Source: Bactericera cockerelli (Eukaryota; Arthropoda; Insecta; Hemiptera; Triozidae). From it: a DNA stretch of 64,000 bases. Shown piece by piece: positions 51,986 through 63,929 of this stretch (positions within the stretch are counted from its first letter, which is position 1; each line of letters opens with the position of its first letter). The stretch covers positions 55,889,257 through 55,953,256 of the forward strand of contig CM044955.1 of assembly GCA_024516035.1 (NCBI GenBank), read 5' to 3'. The notes under the pieces were generated by a model. It was not told the origin of the DNA. It did not search any database and saw only the letters and a program-made list of their open reading frames with translations. The translations under genes and the position numbers were made by a program.

Positions 51986-53818
51986 AAACTGCTATTCTTT
52001 TTGAAAACCAAACGTGAAAGATTGTTCGAAGACCAATCGTTTGTTCAATGCTTCAAATACTTCACTGCATCCGTAATTAGCATTTTCCTTTTGAAACTCG
52101 TTTTCAAAGCAAAACTAAACATTCTGTCTAAATTTCTATCTCTTTGTTAGAGTTGAAATCCAAATTGGGTGATTACTAGATATCATTAAAGTGGGTGTCG
52201 GAACATGTTTTCTGTACCCTTATTTTACAAATTACTTCACAAATTTGAGTTTCCAGTTTTCTACTTTGAGAGTTGACAAACATCAAGTTGCAAATGTAAA
52301 CATAGCCTTGAGGAACAGTCAAAAGAAATGTCAATGTTTAAAAAAAAGACTGTTCTTCCCTCGCGGCCCTTAAGAAGTAAAGTAAGGCAGTCGATGGAAC
52401 ATTGAATCAGTTTCTCGTAATATATTATCGCCGAATTTTCGTCCAACCTTGTTAAAGACTTGTTGAGTGCCCCTAGATCACAGCGCAATCCAAGTTGAGT
52501 TTAAATAAATACGTAGGTATTATGATGAAGATTTTTATAAAAATATATATTGCATTATTTATTTATTTATATATAATTCAACACTATTATAATTTATGGC
52601 TGCTCCATCTTCATAATGTAAACTTTTAACCACTCTTCAACTTTCGAAGTCGAAGGTACACAGCTCTAATTATTGATATATCCTCTTATTATTATTTTTA
52701 TTATATTATGATTTATTAGGTAAGACAAAGTAAAATATAAACTAAAATACAATGAAATTTTGAATTTTTACCCATCCGAAAAATTGACCCAAGCTCTTGT
52801 TCCATTTGATAAAGAAATAGAATTTTCCGAAAGAGGAAGGGTTAAATATTTGCATTTTTAGCCCTAGAAAATATCTTATAGAGGATTTTCAGACAAATCT
52901 ATCTATAACTAGTAACAGGCCCATTGTAACTATCTACCTACTAGATACCTAGACAGTTAGTATTAGACATTAGAACATTGAAATGCGGTATTCTGTCTAC
53001 GCAACTATCAAGCATGACACATTCATCAACTCTTACCTACAGCACGTCTTTCAAAAGCCAAAGACTTTAGTTAGAAACACTTTTGCCTTATGTGGCTTTC
53101 GGTTGTGACGGTCTTGAAGCATACTCCAATGGAGCATGATATTATAATGTTGTTCCCCCAGTGAAATACTGCCTTTGACCTTTGTCATTTGAAGTCACAA
53201 ATTAGTTTGACTGACGTTTGAATTTGAGTTCAATGGATGTCATTAATGAAGTGTTCGGACAGTAATTCCACATGTTATTGAATGGACGTTCTTTGAATTC
53301 GGAAAGTCTTTTGAACATCACTGTAGTGGTCTGATTATCATCAAACATTTCAGAGACCATATTGTCCATTGTACGTTGCATTTGTACGTTGCAATGGATG
53401 GATACAATGTACCAATAAAATCTATAATAAAAATAATCGTTTACTAGTTCAAAGCAATTTTTGGGTTTCTGACAAAATATGTATGTCTCAATTTTACATC
53501 ATAAGTTATTGTCAGTTGTAGCTCCAGCTTACCAGCGAATTGAATGCAAAGCCTATTTTATGATATGACCATAGCGGTTGAAAGCGCTGTTAAAACGAGA
53601 GAAAGCTAACATTTATATACTGCATGTAACATGATACGTACTTAAAAAAGAAAACCCACGAACTGTGCTACTCAAACGTGTTTCTATATTCTTCTCTCTT
53701 ATGATGTAACACAGCATCTAAAGCTCCATTATATCTTCAGCTCTATTACATCTAAACTTCTAGTATTACATCTAAAACCCTATTGTATCTAAAACTCAAA
53801 TGCACTAGACGTGGTATT
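51986..53818. other. 1.8 kb mostly unique DNA
   Basis: No repeat family of this window is seen except a SINE-5S-like tail at about 53525-53600 (ATGATATGACCATAGCGGTT, GAAAGCGCTGTTAAAACGA). Less repeat-laden than the rest of the window. No splice-bounded exon found. Confidence 0.45.
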
Positions 53819-53998
53819 TCAACAAAACGGACAGATCCTCTTTTTGCGAGGTCTGTCTAATCCATAAGCCACAACGCTGTCTGGCTCCTTGTTGGGCTTT
53901 CTGCTGCCTTTCTTGTGAGTTTTGAGTGTCAGAATGAGTCCCAACATTAAAATGGAGAGGTAAATTAGAGACAGCATGATTATATCGACCAAGTCCAT
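53819..53998 (-). CDS. Candidate 59-aa single-pass membrane microprotein
   Basis: Complete frame of 59 codons plus TGA on the minus strand, start context CAAAA-ATG-G, which is favourable. Residues about 6-25 (IIMLSLIYLSILMLGLILTL) form one hydrophobic helix with acidic residues before it (MDLVD) and a basic tail after it (KTHKKGSRKPNKEP). The end is DSVVAYGLDRPRKKRICPFC: a basic RKKR cluster and a C-x2-C end. Codon use is GC-richer than the flanks, and the surrounding DNA is repeat-poor. I do not recognise the family. It could be a real small integral membrane protein or a chance frame; topology is inferred. Confidence 0.4.
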   Translation of the reverse strand: MDLVDIIMLSLIYLSILMLGLILTLKTHKKGSRKPNKEPDSVVAYGLDRPRKKRICPFC

Positions 53999-54786
53999 TT
54001 TTGGGCATTTGCTATTCCAGCCAACAGTAACAGCCGTTAGCGTTTTGAGGGTAAATTCTTTTTGTTTTTTTAATTGGTGTATATAATTTCAATGTCACTA
54101 TCTTTGTATGGGACGTTCATCACAGCTCGGCCGAGGGTTTGATTTTTTTCAGTAGAGATAGCTCTTTCAATAATAGCCACTTGTTTGGCTGGTCATTGTT
54201 GAGTCATAACAGGTTTGAGTAGTATTTTAGAGTGAAAGTTTTTTACTTTGTAGCATTTTATGCATGGTATTTTGCAGTTTTGAGGTAACTTTGTGAAAGT
54301 TGTTTAAGCAACTGTTGTTTTTGTACCTATTTTTGTTTTTTTTTTGTCAAATAATAAAATTATGTGAAGTTACTGTGTAGTTTTATAATTTAATTTTGAA
54401 TTGCTTGCTGTGCGTCACATTTTCGTAGAAATACTGGTCCGTAAATTATCACATGTTATTTTTTTATTTAAATTTATTATAGTGTGCAAACATAAATATC
54501 ACAAGTAGGTACGACCTATAATAATTATTATTTTTCATATTTTTGTTTCAAACAGTTTAAATTATTTCCATTGTTCTAGGATTCAAGTACAATTAAATAT
54601 AAATAGTACTATTGCGCGGACTTTTATTTTATAAAAAAAATTGCCAGGGGAAATAATTGTGAGAAAGTACTTTCCCCGTATAAAAAAAACAATTACTTCT
54701 GAAGTACCTAATAGGTTTCTCTTATTGAACAAGCATACTTGAAACTTTCTTATGACATGATCTAGTTGAATAATAATAATCATCAT

Positions 54787-55016
54787 TACCGGTAGTCAAG
54801 TGGTTAACGCTCTAGTCTGGTAATCCAGGTAGCGTAGGGGTCCGTTGGTTCGAATCCCACCCAGTGCATGATTTTTTCCTCATTAATTTGAGTTTGTAAC
54901 CACATAATAATAAGACTCTGAACTCTGAGGGTTAGGTGGTAGAAAATGCTTTGAGAATTAAACTCGCCTCGTGGTAACCTTCCACTAAAAAGTCTTATTA
55001 TTATTATTATAAGACA
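54787..55016 (+). mobile_element. SINE-F, full-length (copy 1)
   Basis: Head ACCGGTAGTCAAGTGGTTAA, CGCTCTAGTCTGGTAATCCA, box B TTGGTTCGAATCCCACCCAG; body ACCACATAATAATAAGACTC, GAGGGTTAGGTGGTAGAAAA; TTA-repeat tail at 54998-55012. Confidence 0.88.
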
Positions 55017-55449
55017 TTTGGCATTCATTATTCCTTATTAGAATTTGCCATACAGCCAAACCTTTATTATAACAATAATATAATTATCATAATGGCTATC
55101 AGAAGAGGAATCCCTGCATTACCTCTTCTGATTGTTTTTCATACGATTAGGTATTTTTTATTTCATACAAGAAAATTTCTTTAATCAGACGCACGTTCTG
55201 GAAAGTTGGACGCAAGCTGGTCACTTTTATCATGTGGTCAGCTGTTTCACTTAACGACTTCTCCAGATTTCCCTAGTGGAAGAATATCATGGGATTTTAT
55301 GACCAGGTTGTATACATATACAGGTAGTGTAGTATAGGATGTTATGAGCATTAAAGGATTTTTTTTCTTCAAAATATCCATTGGAATACGTAATTAAGGG
55401 TACCTATAATTACTATTTTAGTAATACATGCCAGATTGATACTAGTTTT

Positions 55450-55735
55450 TTTTTTTATCTACCCTAGAACCAACCGAATCTGCAGTTATTTCAGGGTGTT
55501 GTTGTTGTTGTTTTTGTTCTTGATTTTTTTTTAATAGATGAGTATCACAGCCTTTTTATTTTCCATTTTTATTTCGTAGCAATGAAACAGGAGCTACTGT
55601 AGACGCTTGTGGTCTCTGTTGTAGCCTGTCCTTCCCGTAGTATGCCTGCCCTCTGATGGTCGAGAAGTGACACAATAATACTTCCCATTTAGGTGCTGGG
55701 GCAACACGAGCGCACCGGAAGGTATCCCTTACAAG
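55450..55735 (-). mobile_element. SINE-E, 5'-truncated (copy 1)
   Basis: Reverse: TTATCTACCCTAGAACCAAC (3' extension), GATGAGTATCACAGCC, GGTCGAGAAGTGACACAATA and GCACCGGAAGGTATCCCTTA. It stops where the tRNA head should start. Confidence 0.8.
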
Positions 55736-55959
55736 ATGTAGCTAAGCTGTTGTAACCAGTTTAGCTACAGCTGGAGGGTGTGAAGGTCTCCAGCCAACAT
55801 AAGTGAAAAAGTTGGCTCGTTCTGAACCATATATTTCTATGTCCTACAACCATCGTGAGAATTTGGGCCATTTCTTTTCAAGCCATTAAACTCTTGGGAA
55901 ACTGTAAGCTAGCCTGGCTTGTTAGGGTTATTTCAGGGTAGGGAATCTTATTTTTATTC

Positions 55960-56125
55960 AATTCCTGTAGCGGACATTTTCTGTCCACCCTGGTTGAGAT
56001 TTGAAGTCACCCTCAGCATCAAGTCGGTTACGATAGACCAATGGATTTTTAAATTTCTAAATAGGACGCCAGTCACGGACAAAACCCTAACGACGACAAA
56101 GTGCCGGGCTTCAGCTAGTGCATAT
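55960..56125 (+). mobile_element. Possible Helitron 3' end or unclassified repeat (copy 1)
   Basis: GTGCCGGGCTTCAGCTAG followed by T at about 56101-56119 is the kind of CTAG-T end with a GC-rich stem seen in Helitrons, but no clean hairpin or 5' TC end is found. Confidence 0.25.
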
Positions 56126-56699
56126 TATTTGACTCATCTAGAATCTAGTCAGTTGGAAGACTGAAAAATTCGATCATTAGAGCTAGGCTCAGAGGAACAA
56201 GAAAGAGAGTGATGGCCCTTCCTTATGAAGATTTTGCGGGAATGTCTGTATTTTATTGTTGAATTTTATGTATCATTAATTATAAATACACTTTTGATAT
56301 ATGTTTTCTCAAAAAAAATTGGTTCAATACACTTGCACTCTACCTCACTGTATTTGTTTAGTATAATAAGTAGCTATTCATATTTTTTTTTCATTCTTTT
56401 ATTTCAATTTAAAGTTTCCAAAATTGTAAAATAAAATAAAAACATAAAAAAAACTGGCGCCAACTACATATATTTATTCTTTATGGTTTTGTTTGTCAAA
56501 ACTCACCCTTGGTCTGTTAAAGTTTAAAATGATTACATAGTTTTTTGTTTCTTAGAGATTTTTTGCATTATTAGATGTTCTGCCAAAGTTGATTTTTGTA
56601 TCTCATTTTGGTGTGAGGAGTTTCATCAAACGAATTTCTTTGTTCTGTAGAAAATGCTGAAATCGGTAGTGAACAATATTAAAATGAAATGATAAATAT

Positions 56700-57300
56700 T
56701 CAAGACCTAGAAGAAGAAGAATAAAAAAAAAAAAGAAGAAGAAGAAGAAGAAGAAGAAGAAGAAAAAAAAGGAAGAACAAAAAAACAGTGGTTTCTGGAA
56801 TAATGAAAAATTTCCTGAGGAAGAAAGTGCAACACTTTGGTGTTTTGATAAAGTCATGATGAATATTTTGACTTTGCTGCATTTTGATTAACTTCTTGGA
56901 TATCTAGTGGTTTTAATCTTAGTTTCATCTTGTCTTGGTTCTCCCTCTCTGAGTCCTTTCAATGTTTTTCTTCTTTCCCTTTTTTCTCTCCCTCTTTTTC
57001 CTCTACCTTTTTTTCCTCTCCCTTTTTTCTTCTCCCTCTTTTTTATCTTCCTTTTTTCTTTCCCTCTTTTTCTCTCCTTCTTTTTCCTCTCCCTCTTTTT
57101 CTTCTCCCTCTTTTCTTCTCCCTCTTTTCCTCTCCCTCTTTTCCTCTTCCTTTTCCTCTTTTTCCTCTCCCTCTTTTTCTCCTATTCCTTTTTCTTCTTT
57201 TCCTTTTTTCTCTCCCTCTTTTTCTCTTATTCCTTCTGCACCTCCTCATCTTTCCTCATTTGTATCAAGTTTTATTTTCTTTTTCTCTTTCTTTTATCGT
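56700..57300. repeat. GAA run and long CT-rich tract (copy 1)
   Basis: GAAGAA repeats at 56731-56762 (plus strand purine) and a pyrimidine tract at 56940-57295 made of CTCCCTCTTTTTC-like units. Produces serine/leucine/phenylalanine frames in all three plus frames; none is a gene. Confidence 0.9.
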
Positions 57301-57413
57301 CTGGGGGAGACAAGGCGCCCGTCTCGTAATCTAGAGGTCGCATGCTCGAAACTGAGCCGGGATAATTATTGGTAGTCCTTGTCGAGCGGTATAAAAAACA
57401 CGGTATTATTATT
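57296..57413 (+). mobile_element. SINE-B variant, internally deleted (copy 1)
   Basis: GTCTGGGGGAGACAAGGCGC, GTCTCGTAATCTAGAGGTCG, CATGCTCGAAACTGAGCCGG then GGTAGTCCTTGTCGAGCGGT, ATAAAAAACACGG and TATTATT. The body middle is missing. Directly after the CT tract. Confidence 0.7.
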
Positions 57414-57465
57414 TTTGTATTTTTCATCTTCTATATTTTCTTATCCTCTATAACAGACTGTAATT

Positions 57466-57553
57466 GATGAGAGAGAAGTAGACAGAGAGAGGGAGGCAGG
57501 AAGAGAGCGAGGTAGAAAGAGAGAGAGAAAGAGAGAGAGGAAGAGAGAGAGAA

Positions 57554-57616
<63 letters not shown>

Positions 57617-57700
57617 GAGAGAGAAAGAGAAATTGATAGAAAAAAGAGAAAGAGAAAGGGAGAGAGAAAGGGAAAGAGAGAGTGAGGGAAAATGAGGACA
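57466..57700. repeat. GA-rich purine tract (copy 1)
   Basis: Irregular GAGA and GAAAGA units over about 235 bases. With the CT tract 170 bases upstream it forms a mirror-type pair that could make H-DNA. The minus strand gives serine/leucine frames only. Confidence 0.9.
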
Positions 57701-58009
57701 ATAGAGAGAAAAGTATTCGTCTTCGGCTTCGCAATAAGTAACTTAAGAACTGGAGAATTAAGAATAATCCTGACCTCATAATGGAAATGCAAGACAATAT
57801 AAATGAGATCTTGTTGTTAAATGCATTAAATAAAATTGTTTTATAGAACAGATGTACATTTCTGCATAAATTTTTCTTTTGTATTATACGACAAAATAAA
57901 AGACAATATTAAAACCAATCCATTTTTTGTTACAATGCAATACACTTTATTGTTTTTATCGATTTATTAATATTCTATATTATAATTATATATTTAAAAA
58001 TAAAAATAT

Positions 58010-58062
58010 TACCGACATCAGTAGCTTGATCGATAATGCGGCGGATTTGTAACCTGGAGGTC
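58010..58062 (+). mobile_element. SINE-C head cut at the duplication junction
   Basis: ACCGACATCAGTAGCTTGAT, CGATAATGCGGCGGATTTGT and AACCTGGAGGTC, then copy 2 begins. The intact version is at 61684. Confidence 0.9.
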
Positions 58063-61000
58063 TAATTTAATTTTGAATTGCTTGCTGTGCGTCACATTTT
58101 CGTAGAAATACTGGTCCGTAAATTATCACATGTTATTTTTTTATTTAAATTTATTATAGTGTGCAAACATAAATATCACAAGTAGGTACGACCTATAATA
58201 ATTATTATTTTTCATATTTTTGTTTCAAACAGTTTAAATTATTTCCATTGTTCTAGGATTCAAGTACAATTAAATATAAATAGTACTATTGCGCGGACTT
58301 TTATTTTATAAAAAAAATTGCCAGGGGAAATAATTGTGAGAAAGTACTTTCCCCGTATAAAAAAAACAATTACTTCTGAAGTACCTAATAGGTTTCTCTT
58401 ATTGAACAAGCATACTTGAAACTTTCTTATGACATGATCTAGTTGAATAATAATAATCATCATTACCGGTAGTCAAGTGGTTAACGCTCTAGTCTGGTAA
58501 TCCAGGTAGCGTAGGGGTCCGTTGGTTCGAATCCCACCCAGTGCATGATTTTTTCCTCATTAATTTGAGTTTGTAACCACATAATAATAAGACTCTGAAC
58601 TCTGAGGGTTAGGTGGTAGAAAATGCTTTGAGAATTAAACTCGCCTCGTGGTAACCTTCCACTAAAAAGTCTTATTATTATTATTATAAGACATTTGGCA
58701 TTCATTATTCCTTATTAGAATTTGCCATACAGCCAAACCTTTATTATAACAATAATATAATTATCATAATGGCTATCAGAAGAGGAATCCCTGCATTACC
58801 TCTTCTGATTGTTTTTCATACGATTAGGTATTTTTTATTTCATACAAGAAAATTTCTTTAATCAGACGCACGTTCTGGAAAGTTGGACGCAAGCTGGTCA
58901 CTTTTATCATGTGGTCAGCTGTTTCACTTAACGACTTCTCCAGATTTCCCTAGTGGAAGAATATCATGGGATTTTATGACCAGGTTGTATACATATACAG
59001 GTAGTGTAGTATAGGATGTTATGAGCATTAAAGGATTTTTTTTCTTCAAAATATCCATTGGAATACGTAATTAAGGGTACCTATAATTACTATTTTAGTA
59101 ATACATGCCAGATTGATACTAGTTTTTTTTTTATCTACCCTAGAACCAACCGAATCTGCAGTTATTTCAGGGTTGTTGTTGTTGTTGTTTTTGTTCTTGA
59201 TTTTTTTTTAATAGATGAGTATCACAGCCTTTTTATTTTCCATTTTTATTTCGTAGCAATGAAACAGGAGCTACTGTAGACGCTTGTGGTCTCTGTTGTA
59301 GCCTGTCCTTCCCGTAGTATGCCTGCCCTCTGATGGTCGAGAAGTGACACAATAATACTTCCCATTTAGGTGCTGGGGCAACACGAGCGCACCGGAAGGT
59401 ATCCCTTACAAGATGTAGCTAAGCTGTTGTAACCAGTTTAGCTACAGCTGGAGGGTGTGAAGGTCTCCAGCCAACATAAGTGAAAAAGTTGGCTCGTTCT
59501 GAACCATATATTTCTATGTCCTACAACCATCGTGAGAATTTGGGCCATTTCTTTTCAAGCCATTAAACTCTTGGGAAACTGTAAGCTAGCCTGGCTTGTT
59601 AGGGTTATTTCAGGGTAGGGAATCTTATTTTTATTCAATTCCTGTAGCGGACATTTTCTGTCCACCCTGGTTGAGATTTGAAGTCACCCTCAGCATCAAG
59701 TCGGTTACGATAGACCAATGGATTTTTAAATTTCTAAATAGGACGCCAGTCACGGACAAAACCCTAACGACGACAAAGTGCCGGGCTTCAGCTAGTGCAT
59801 ATTATTTGACTCATCTAGAATCTAGTCAGTTGGAAGACTGAAAAATTCGATCATTAGAGCTAGGCTCAGAGGAACAAGAAAGAGAGTGATGGCCCTTCCT
59901 TATGAAGATTTTGCGGGAATGTCTGTATTTTATTGTTGAATTTTATGTATCATTAATTATAAATACACTTTTGATATATGTTTTCTCAAAAAAAATTGGT
60001 TCAATACACTTGCACTCTACCTCACTGTATTTGTTTAGTATAATAAGTAGCTATTCATATTTTTTTTCATTCTTTTATTTCAATTTAAAGTTTCCAAAAT
60101 TGTAAAATAAAATAAAAACATAAAAAAAACTGGCGCCAACTACATATATTTATTCTTTATGGTTTTGTTTGTCAAAACTCACCCTTGGTCTGTTAAAGTT
60201 TAAAATGATTACATAGTTTTTTGTTTCTTAGAGATTTTTTGCATTATTAGATGTTCTGCCAAAGTTGATTTTTGTATCTCATTTTGGTGTGAGGAGTTTC
60301 ATCAAACGAATTTCTTTGTTCTGTAGAAAATGCTGAAATCGGTAGTGAACAATATTAAAATGAAATGATAAATATTCAAGACCTAGAAGAAGAAGAATAA
60401 AAAAAAAAAAGAAGAAGAAGAAGAAGAAGAAGAAGAAGAAAAAAAAGGAAGAACAAAAAAACAGTGGTTTCTGGAATAATGAAAAATTTCCTGAGGAAGA
60501 AAGTGCAACACTTTGGTGTTTTGATAAAGTCATGATGAATATTTTGACTTTGCTGCATTTTGATTAACTTCTTGGATATCTAGTGGTTTTAATCTTAGTT
60601 TCATCTTGTCTTGGTTCTCCCTCTCTGAGTCCTTTCAATGTTTTTCTTCTTTCCCTTTTTTCTCTCCCTCTTTTTCCTCTACCTTTTTTTCCTCTCCCTT
60701 TTTTCTTCTCCCTCTTTTTTATCTTCCTTTTTTCTTTCCCTCTTTTTCTCTCCTTCTTTTTCCTCTCCCTCTTTTTCTTCTCCCTCTTTTCTTCTCCCTC
60801 TTTTCCTCTCCCTCTTTTCCTCTTCCTTTTCCTCTTTTTCCTCTCCTCTTTTTCTCCTATTCCTTTTTCTTCTTTTCCTTTTTTCTCTCCCTCTTTTTCT
60901 CTTATTCCTTCTGCACCTCCTCATCTTTCCTCATTTGTATCAAGTTTTATTTTCTTTTTCTCTTTCTTTTATCGTCTGGGGGAGACAAGGCGCCCGTCTC

Positions 61001-61228
61001 GTAATCTAGAGGTCGCATGCTCGAAACTGAGCCGGGATAATTATTGGTAGTCCTTGTCGAGCGGTATAAAAAACACGGTATTATTATTTTTGTATTTTTC
61101 ATCTTCTATATTTTCTTATCCTCTATAACAGACTGTAATTGATGAGAGAGAAGTAGACAGAGAGAGGGAGGCAGGAAGAGAGCGAGGTAGAAAGAGAGAG
61201 AGAAAGAGAGAGAGGAAGAGAGAGAGAA

Positions 61229-61261
<33 letters not shown>

Positions 61262-61736
61262 AAGAGAAGAGAGAGAGAAAGAGAAAGAGAGAGAGAGAAA
61301 GAGAAATTGATAGAAAAAAGAGAAAGAGAAAGGGAGAGAGAAAGGGAAAGAGAGAGTGAGGGAAAATGAGGACAATAGAGAGAAAAGTATTCGTCTTCGG
61401 CTTCGCAATAAGTAACTTAAGAACTGGAGAATTAAGAATAATCCTGACCTCATAATGGAAATGCAAGACAATATAAATGAGATCTTGTTGTTAAATGCAT
61501 TAAATAAAATTGTTTTATAGAACAGATGTACATTTCTGCATAAATTTTTCTTTTGTATTATACGACAAAATAAAAGACAATATTAAAACCAATCCATTTT
61601 TTGTTACAATGCAATACACTTTATTGTTTTTATCGATTTATTAATATTCTATATTATAATTATATATTTAAAAATAAAAATATTACCGACATCAGTAGCT
61701 TGATCGATAATGCGGCGGATTTGTAACCTGGAGGTC
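58063..61736. repeat. Direct duplication, copy 2 (3674 bp)
   Basis: Repeats copy 1 in the same order: SINE-F at 58464-58693, SINE-E 59128-59412, CT tract 60616-60972, SINE-B variant 60973-61090, GA tract 61143-61366, SINE-C from 61684. Visible differences are in T runs (near 59122 and 60060), in the GTTGTT run at 59174, one C lost in the CT tract near 60843, and GA tract lengths. Net offset is 3677 at the start and 3674 at the end. Confidence 0.95.
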
Positions 61737-61835
61737 GGTGGTTCATGTCCGGGTTTCAGCGTAAATTTAGTAGAGCGAGTTTGAGAAGTTGTGATAGCAC
61801 GAAAGACATTTACACAAATATGATAACTTTAACTT
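61684..61835 (+). mobile_element. SINE-C, full length, at end of copy 2
   Basis: ACCGACATCAGTAGCTTGAT, GGTGGTTCATGTCCGGGTTT, AGTAGAGCGAGTTTGAGAAG and GCACGAAAGACATTTACACA. The duplication ends inside it. Confidence 0.85.
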
Positions 61836-62129
61836 TAAATAAAAATATTTTTATACATACATATAATATTAAATATTTTTACTTCGTTGTGTTTATTATT
61901 TTAAATTTTATTTCCGGAATGGCTCATAAAGAACTTTTGACTATACAAGTGAAGGTCGGGAGGTTGAACTCTGTCCGGGTCAAAGATTTCTGACACTATA
62001 ACTTTTCGTCTGTCTCTTATAATATCTTTTTTTCAAAACTGCATTTTGAGCTATACATTTGTAAATTACACATTGAATAGATTATGCTTGTTTGCAAATT
62101 ATACATTGAATAAATTGATGTCTCTAACC
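61836..62129. other. Non-coding DNA with short direct repeat
   Basis: AATTACACATTGAATAGATT and AATTATACATTGAATAAATT follow each other (62064-62117). Confidence 0.45.
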
Positions 62130-62300
62130 AGCCAGCGTCAATGGCATTTTGAATACACCAGTTAAGATAAGACACGTCTAGCGAGGTCAGGACTTGAATG
62201 GGTGCTATGGGTGGGTGCCAGCCCAACCTGGCTGGTTAATTTGGGTAGTTGGTTTGTGAGTTTCCAGCGATTTCAGCGTAAAATCCCCGTCTCAAATGAC
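62130..62300 (+). mobile_element. SINE-5S, long-head form, worn
   Basis: GCCAGCGTCAATGGCATTTT, ACGTCTAGCGAGGTCAGGAC, TTGAATGGGTGCTATGG, TGGGTAGTTGGTTTGTGAGT and TTCAGCGTAAAATCCCCGTC. Confidence 0.75.
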
Positions 62301-62789
62301 TTAGAAATTAAAAAGAGATAAAAAAACAAAGCTGAAAAATTTCCATACAAATTCAGCATTGTTCGACATTGAATTTGAATTCAAAACATCTTATTAATCA
62401 CGAGATATTTCATCCCGAGACAATGGAAATGTGTTCGGGGATGATAGATTATATTCGGAGGGTATGAGGCGGGAATAATTCGAACATGAAGATGAGTAAT
62501 GAATAGCGGGATCTCGAAGGATTTTCGGGGGTTTCCGATATGAAAATAGACTGAATAGGAGATAGAGAAAGAGAAAGATAGAGAGAGAGAAAGAGAAGGA
62601 GAGAGAGAAATGAAAATGAGATAAAAGTAGAGAAAGCGAAAGAAAGAAGGTAAAGTCCTCGCACTGTTTGATCTTTTTAAATACCAGATTTGATATTGAA
62701 AAAAAAAAACAAAATTATTCTATTTTTATTTAGTTATTATATATCTGTCAATTTATTTTTATTTATTCATTATATTGACATTGTTGTTC
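62301..62789. other. Non-coding DNA with a GA-rich patch
   Basis: GAGA-rich at 62560-62625; AT-rich afterwards. No gene. Confidence 0.45.
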
Positions 62790-63381
62790 AACACCTAAAA
62801 GAGAGTTGGGTGTTTGAAAACACCTAAAAGAGAGGTGGGTGTTTGAAAACACCTAAAAGAGAGGTGGTTATTTGAAAACACCTAAAAGAGAGGTGGTTAT
62901 TTGAAAACACCTAAAAGAGAGGTGGTTATTTGAAAACACCTAAAAGAGAGGTCGTTATTTGAAAACACCTAAAAGAGAGGTGGTTATTTCAAACACCTAA
63001 AAAAAGAGGTGGGCGTTTAAAAACACCTAAAAGAGAGGTGAAACACCTAAGAGAGAGGTGCACCTAAGAGAGAGATTTTTTTTTGAAAACACCTAAAAGA
63101 GAGGTGGTTATTTGAAAACACCTAAAAGAGAGGTGGTTATTTGAAAACATCTAAAAGAGAGGTGTTATTTGAAAACACCTAAAAGAGAGGTGGTTATTTG
63201 AAAACACCTAAAAGAGAGGTGGTTATTTGAAAACACCTAAAAGAGAGGTGGTTATTTGAAAACACCTAAAAAAAGAGGTGGGCGTTTAAAAACACCTAAA
63301 AGAGAGGTGGTTGTTTGAAACACCTAAGAGAGAGGTGGTTGCTTGAAAACACGTAAAAGAGAGGTGGGTGTTTGAAAACAT
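62790..63381. repeat. 29 bp minisatellite, ~20 units
   Basis: Unit AACACCTAAAAGAGAGGTGG plus TTATTTGAA. Each unit contains CACCT and AGGTG, so it can form a hairpin around AAAAGAG. Variants: GTGTTTG at both ends and two GGGCGTTTAA units. A disturbed patch lies at about 63030-63085. Confidence 0.95.
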
Positions 63382-63929
63382 ATATGTAAATAGGAAACAT
63401 GTGTTTGATTTTTTTTCTCTCAAATAATAGGGTTTTCAATTGATAATCTTCTTCTTCTTTTATTCTGTCTTATTCCCCTTAAGCAGGGGCGACGTTGAAT
63501 AATAGTAATGATCTTATAGTCTTTATCATTTACAAAATACATTTTTATGTTCCCATGAAACACGTGGTTGAAAAAAATATATCACAACAGTATGAAGAAT
63601 GTATTTATATATTGTGTTCTGTGTAAATCGAAATAAAACAATGCAATACAATACAATACATATTTGATAAGAAAATCTTGTTCCTAATTTATTGTTTCGC
63701 AAAACACAAGTATTTTCAAAGTTCCAATGACGCCATGATGCAAATGGCTTAATGCCAGCTGGCCTTTAATATTAGGTCAGTCTCGAAACTTTGTTTCAAT
63801 GTTATCCTCTTGCATAAGAAAGCAAGCAGATTGTTTAACTTATGACCCAATTATAGTATCAAATTCATCGGTATTAATTATGTAGAATGTACAATCGATA
63901 TTCACGTCATTTTCATATAACCGATTGTA
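63382..63929. other. Non-coding DNA, no clear feature
   Basis: Only a small AATAC repeat at 63640-63662 is seen. Confidence 0.4.

Larger units (their letters stand above)
54386..58062. repeat. Direct duplication, copy 1 (3677 bp)
   Basis: Begins TAATTTAATTTTGAATTGCT and ends TGTAACCTGGAGGTC inside a SINE-C. The next base starts copy 2 with no spacer. The two copies differ only in homopolymer and microsatellite lengths as far as I can see. Confidence 0.95.

Noticed and set aside
56907..57375. Serine/leucine/phenylalanine-rich frames of 130-155 codons
   Set aside because: Products of a CT-rich tract open in three frames at once; repeated identically at 60583-61050.
57441..57797. Minus-strand frames of 114-121 codons
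   Set aside because: Derived from the GA-rich purine tract; low complexity.
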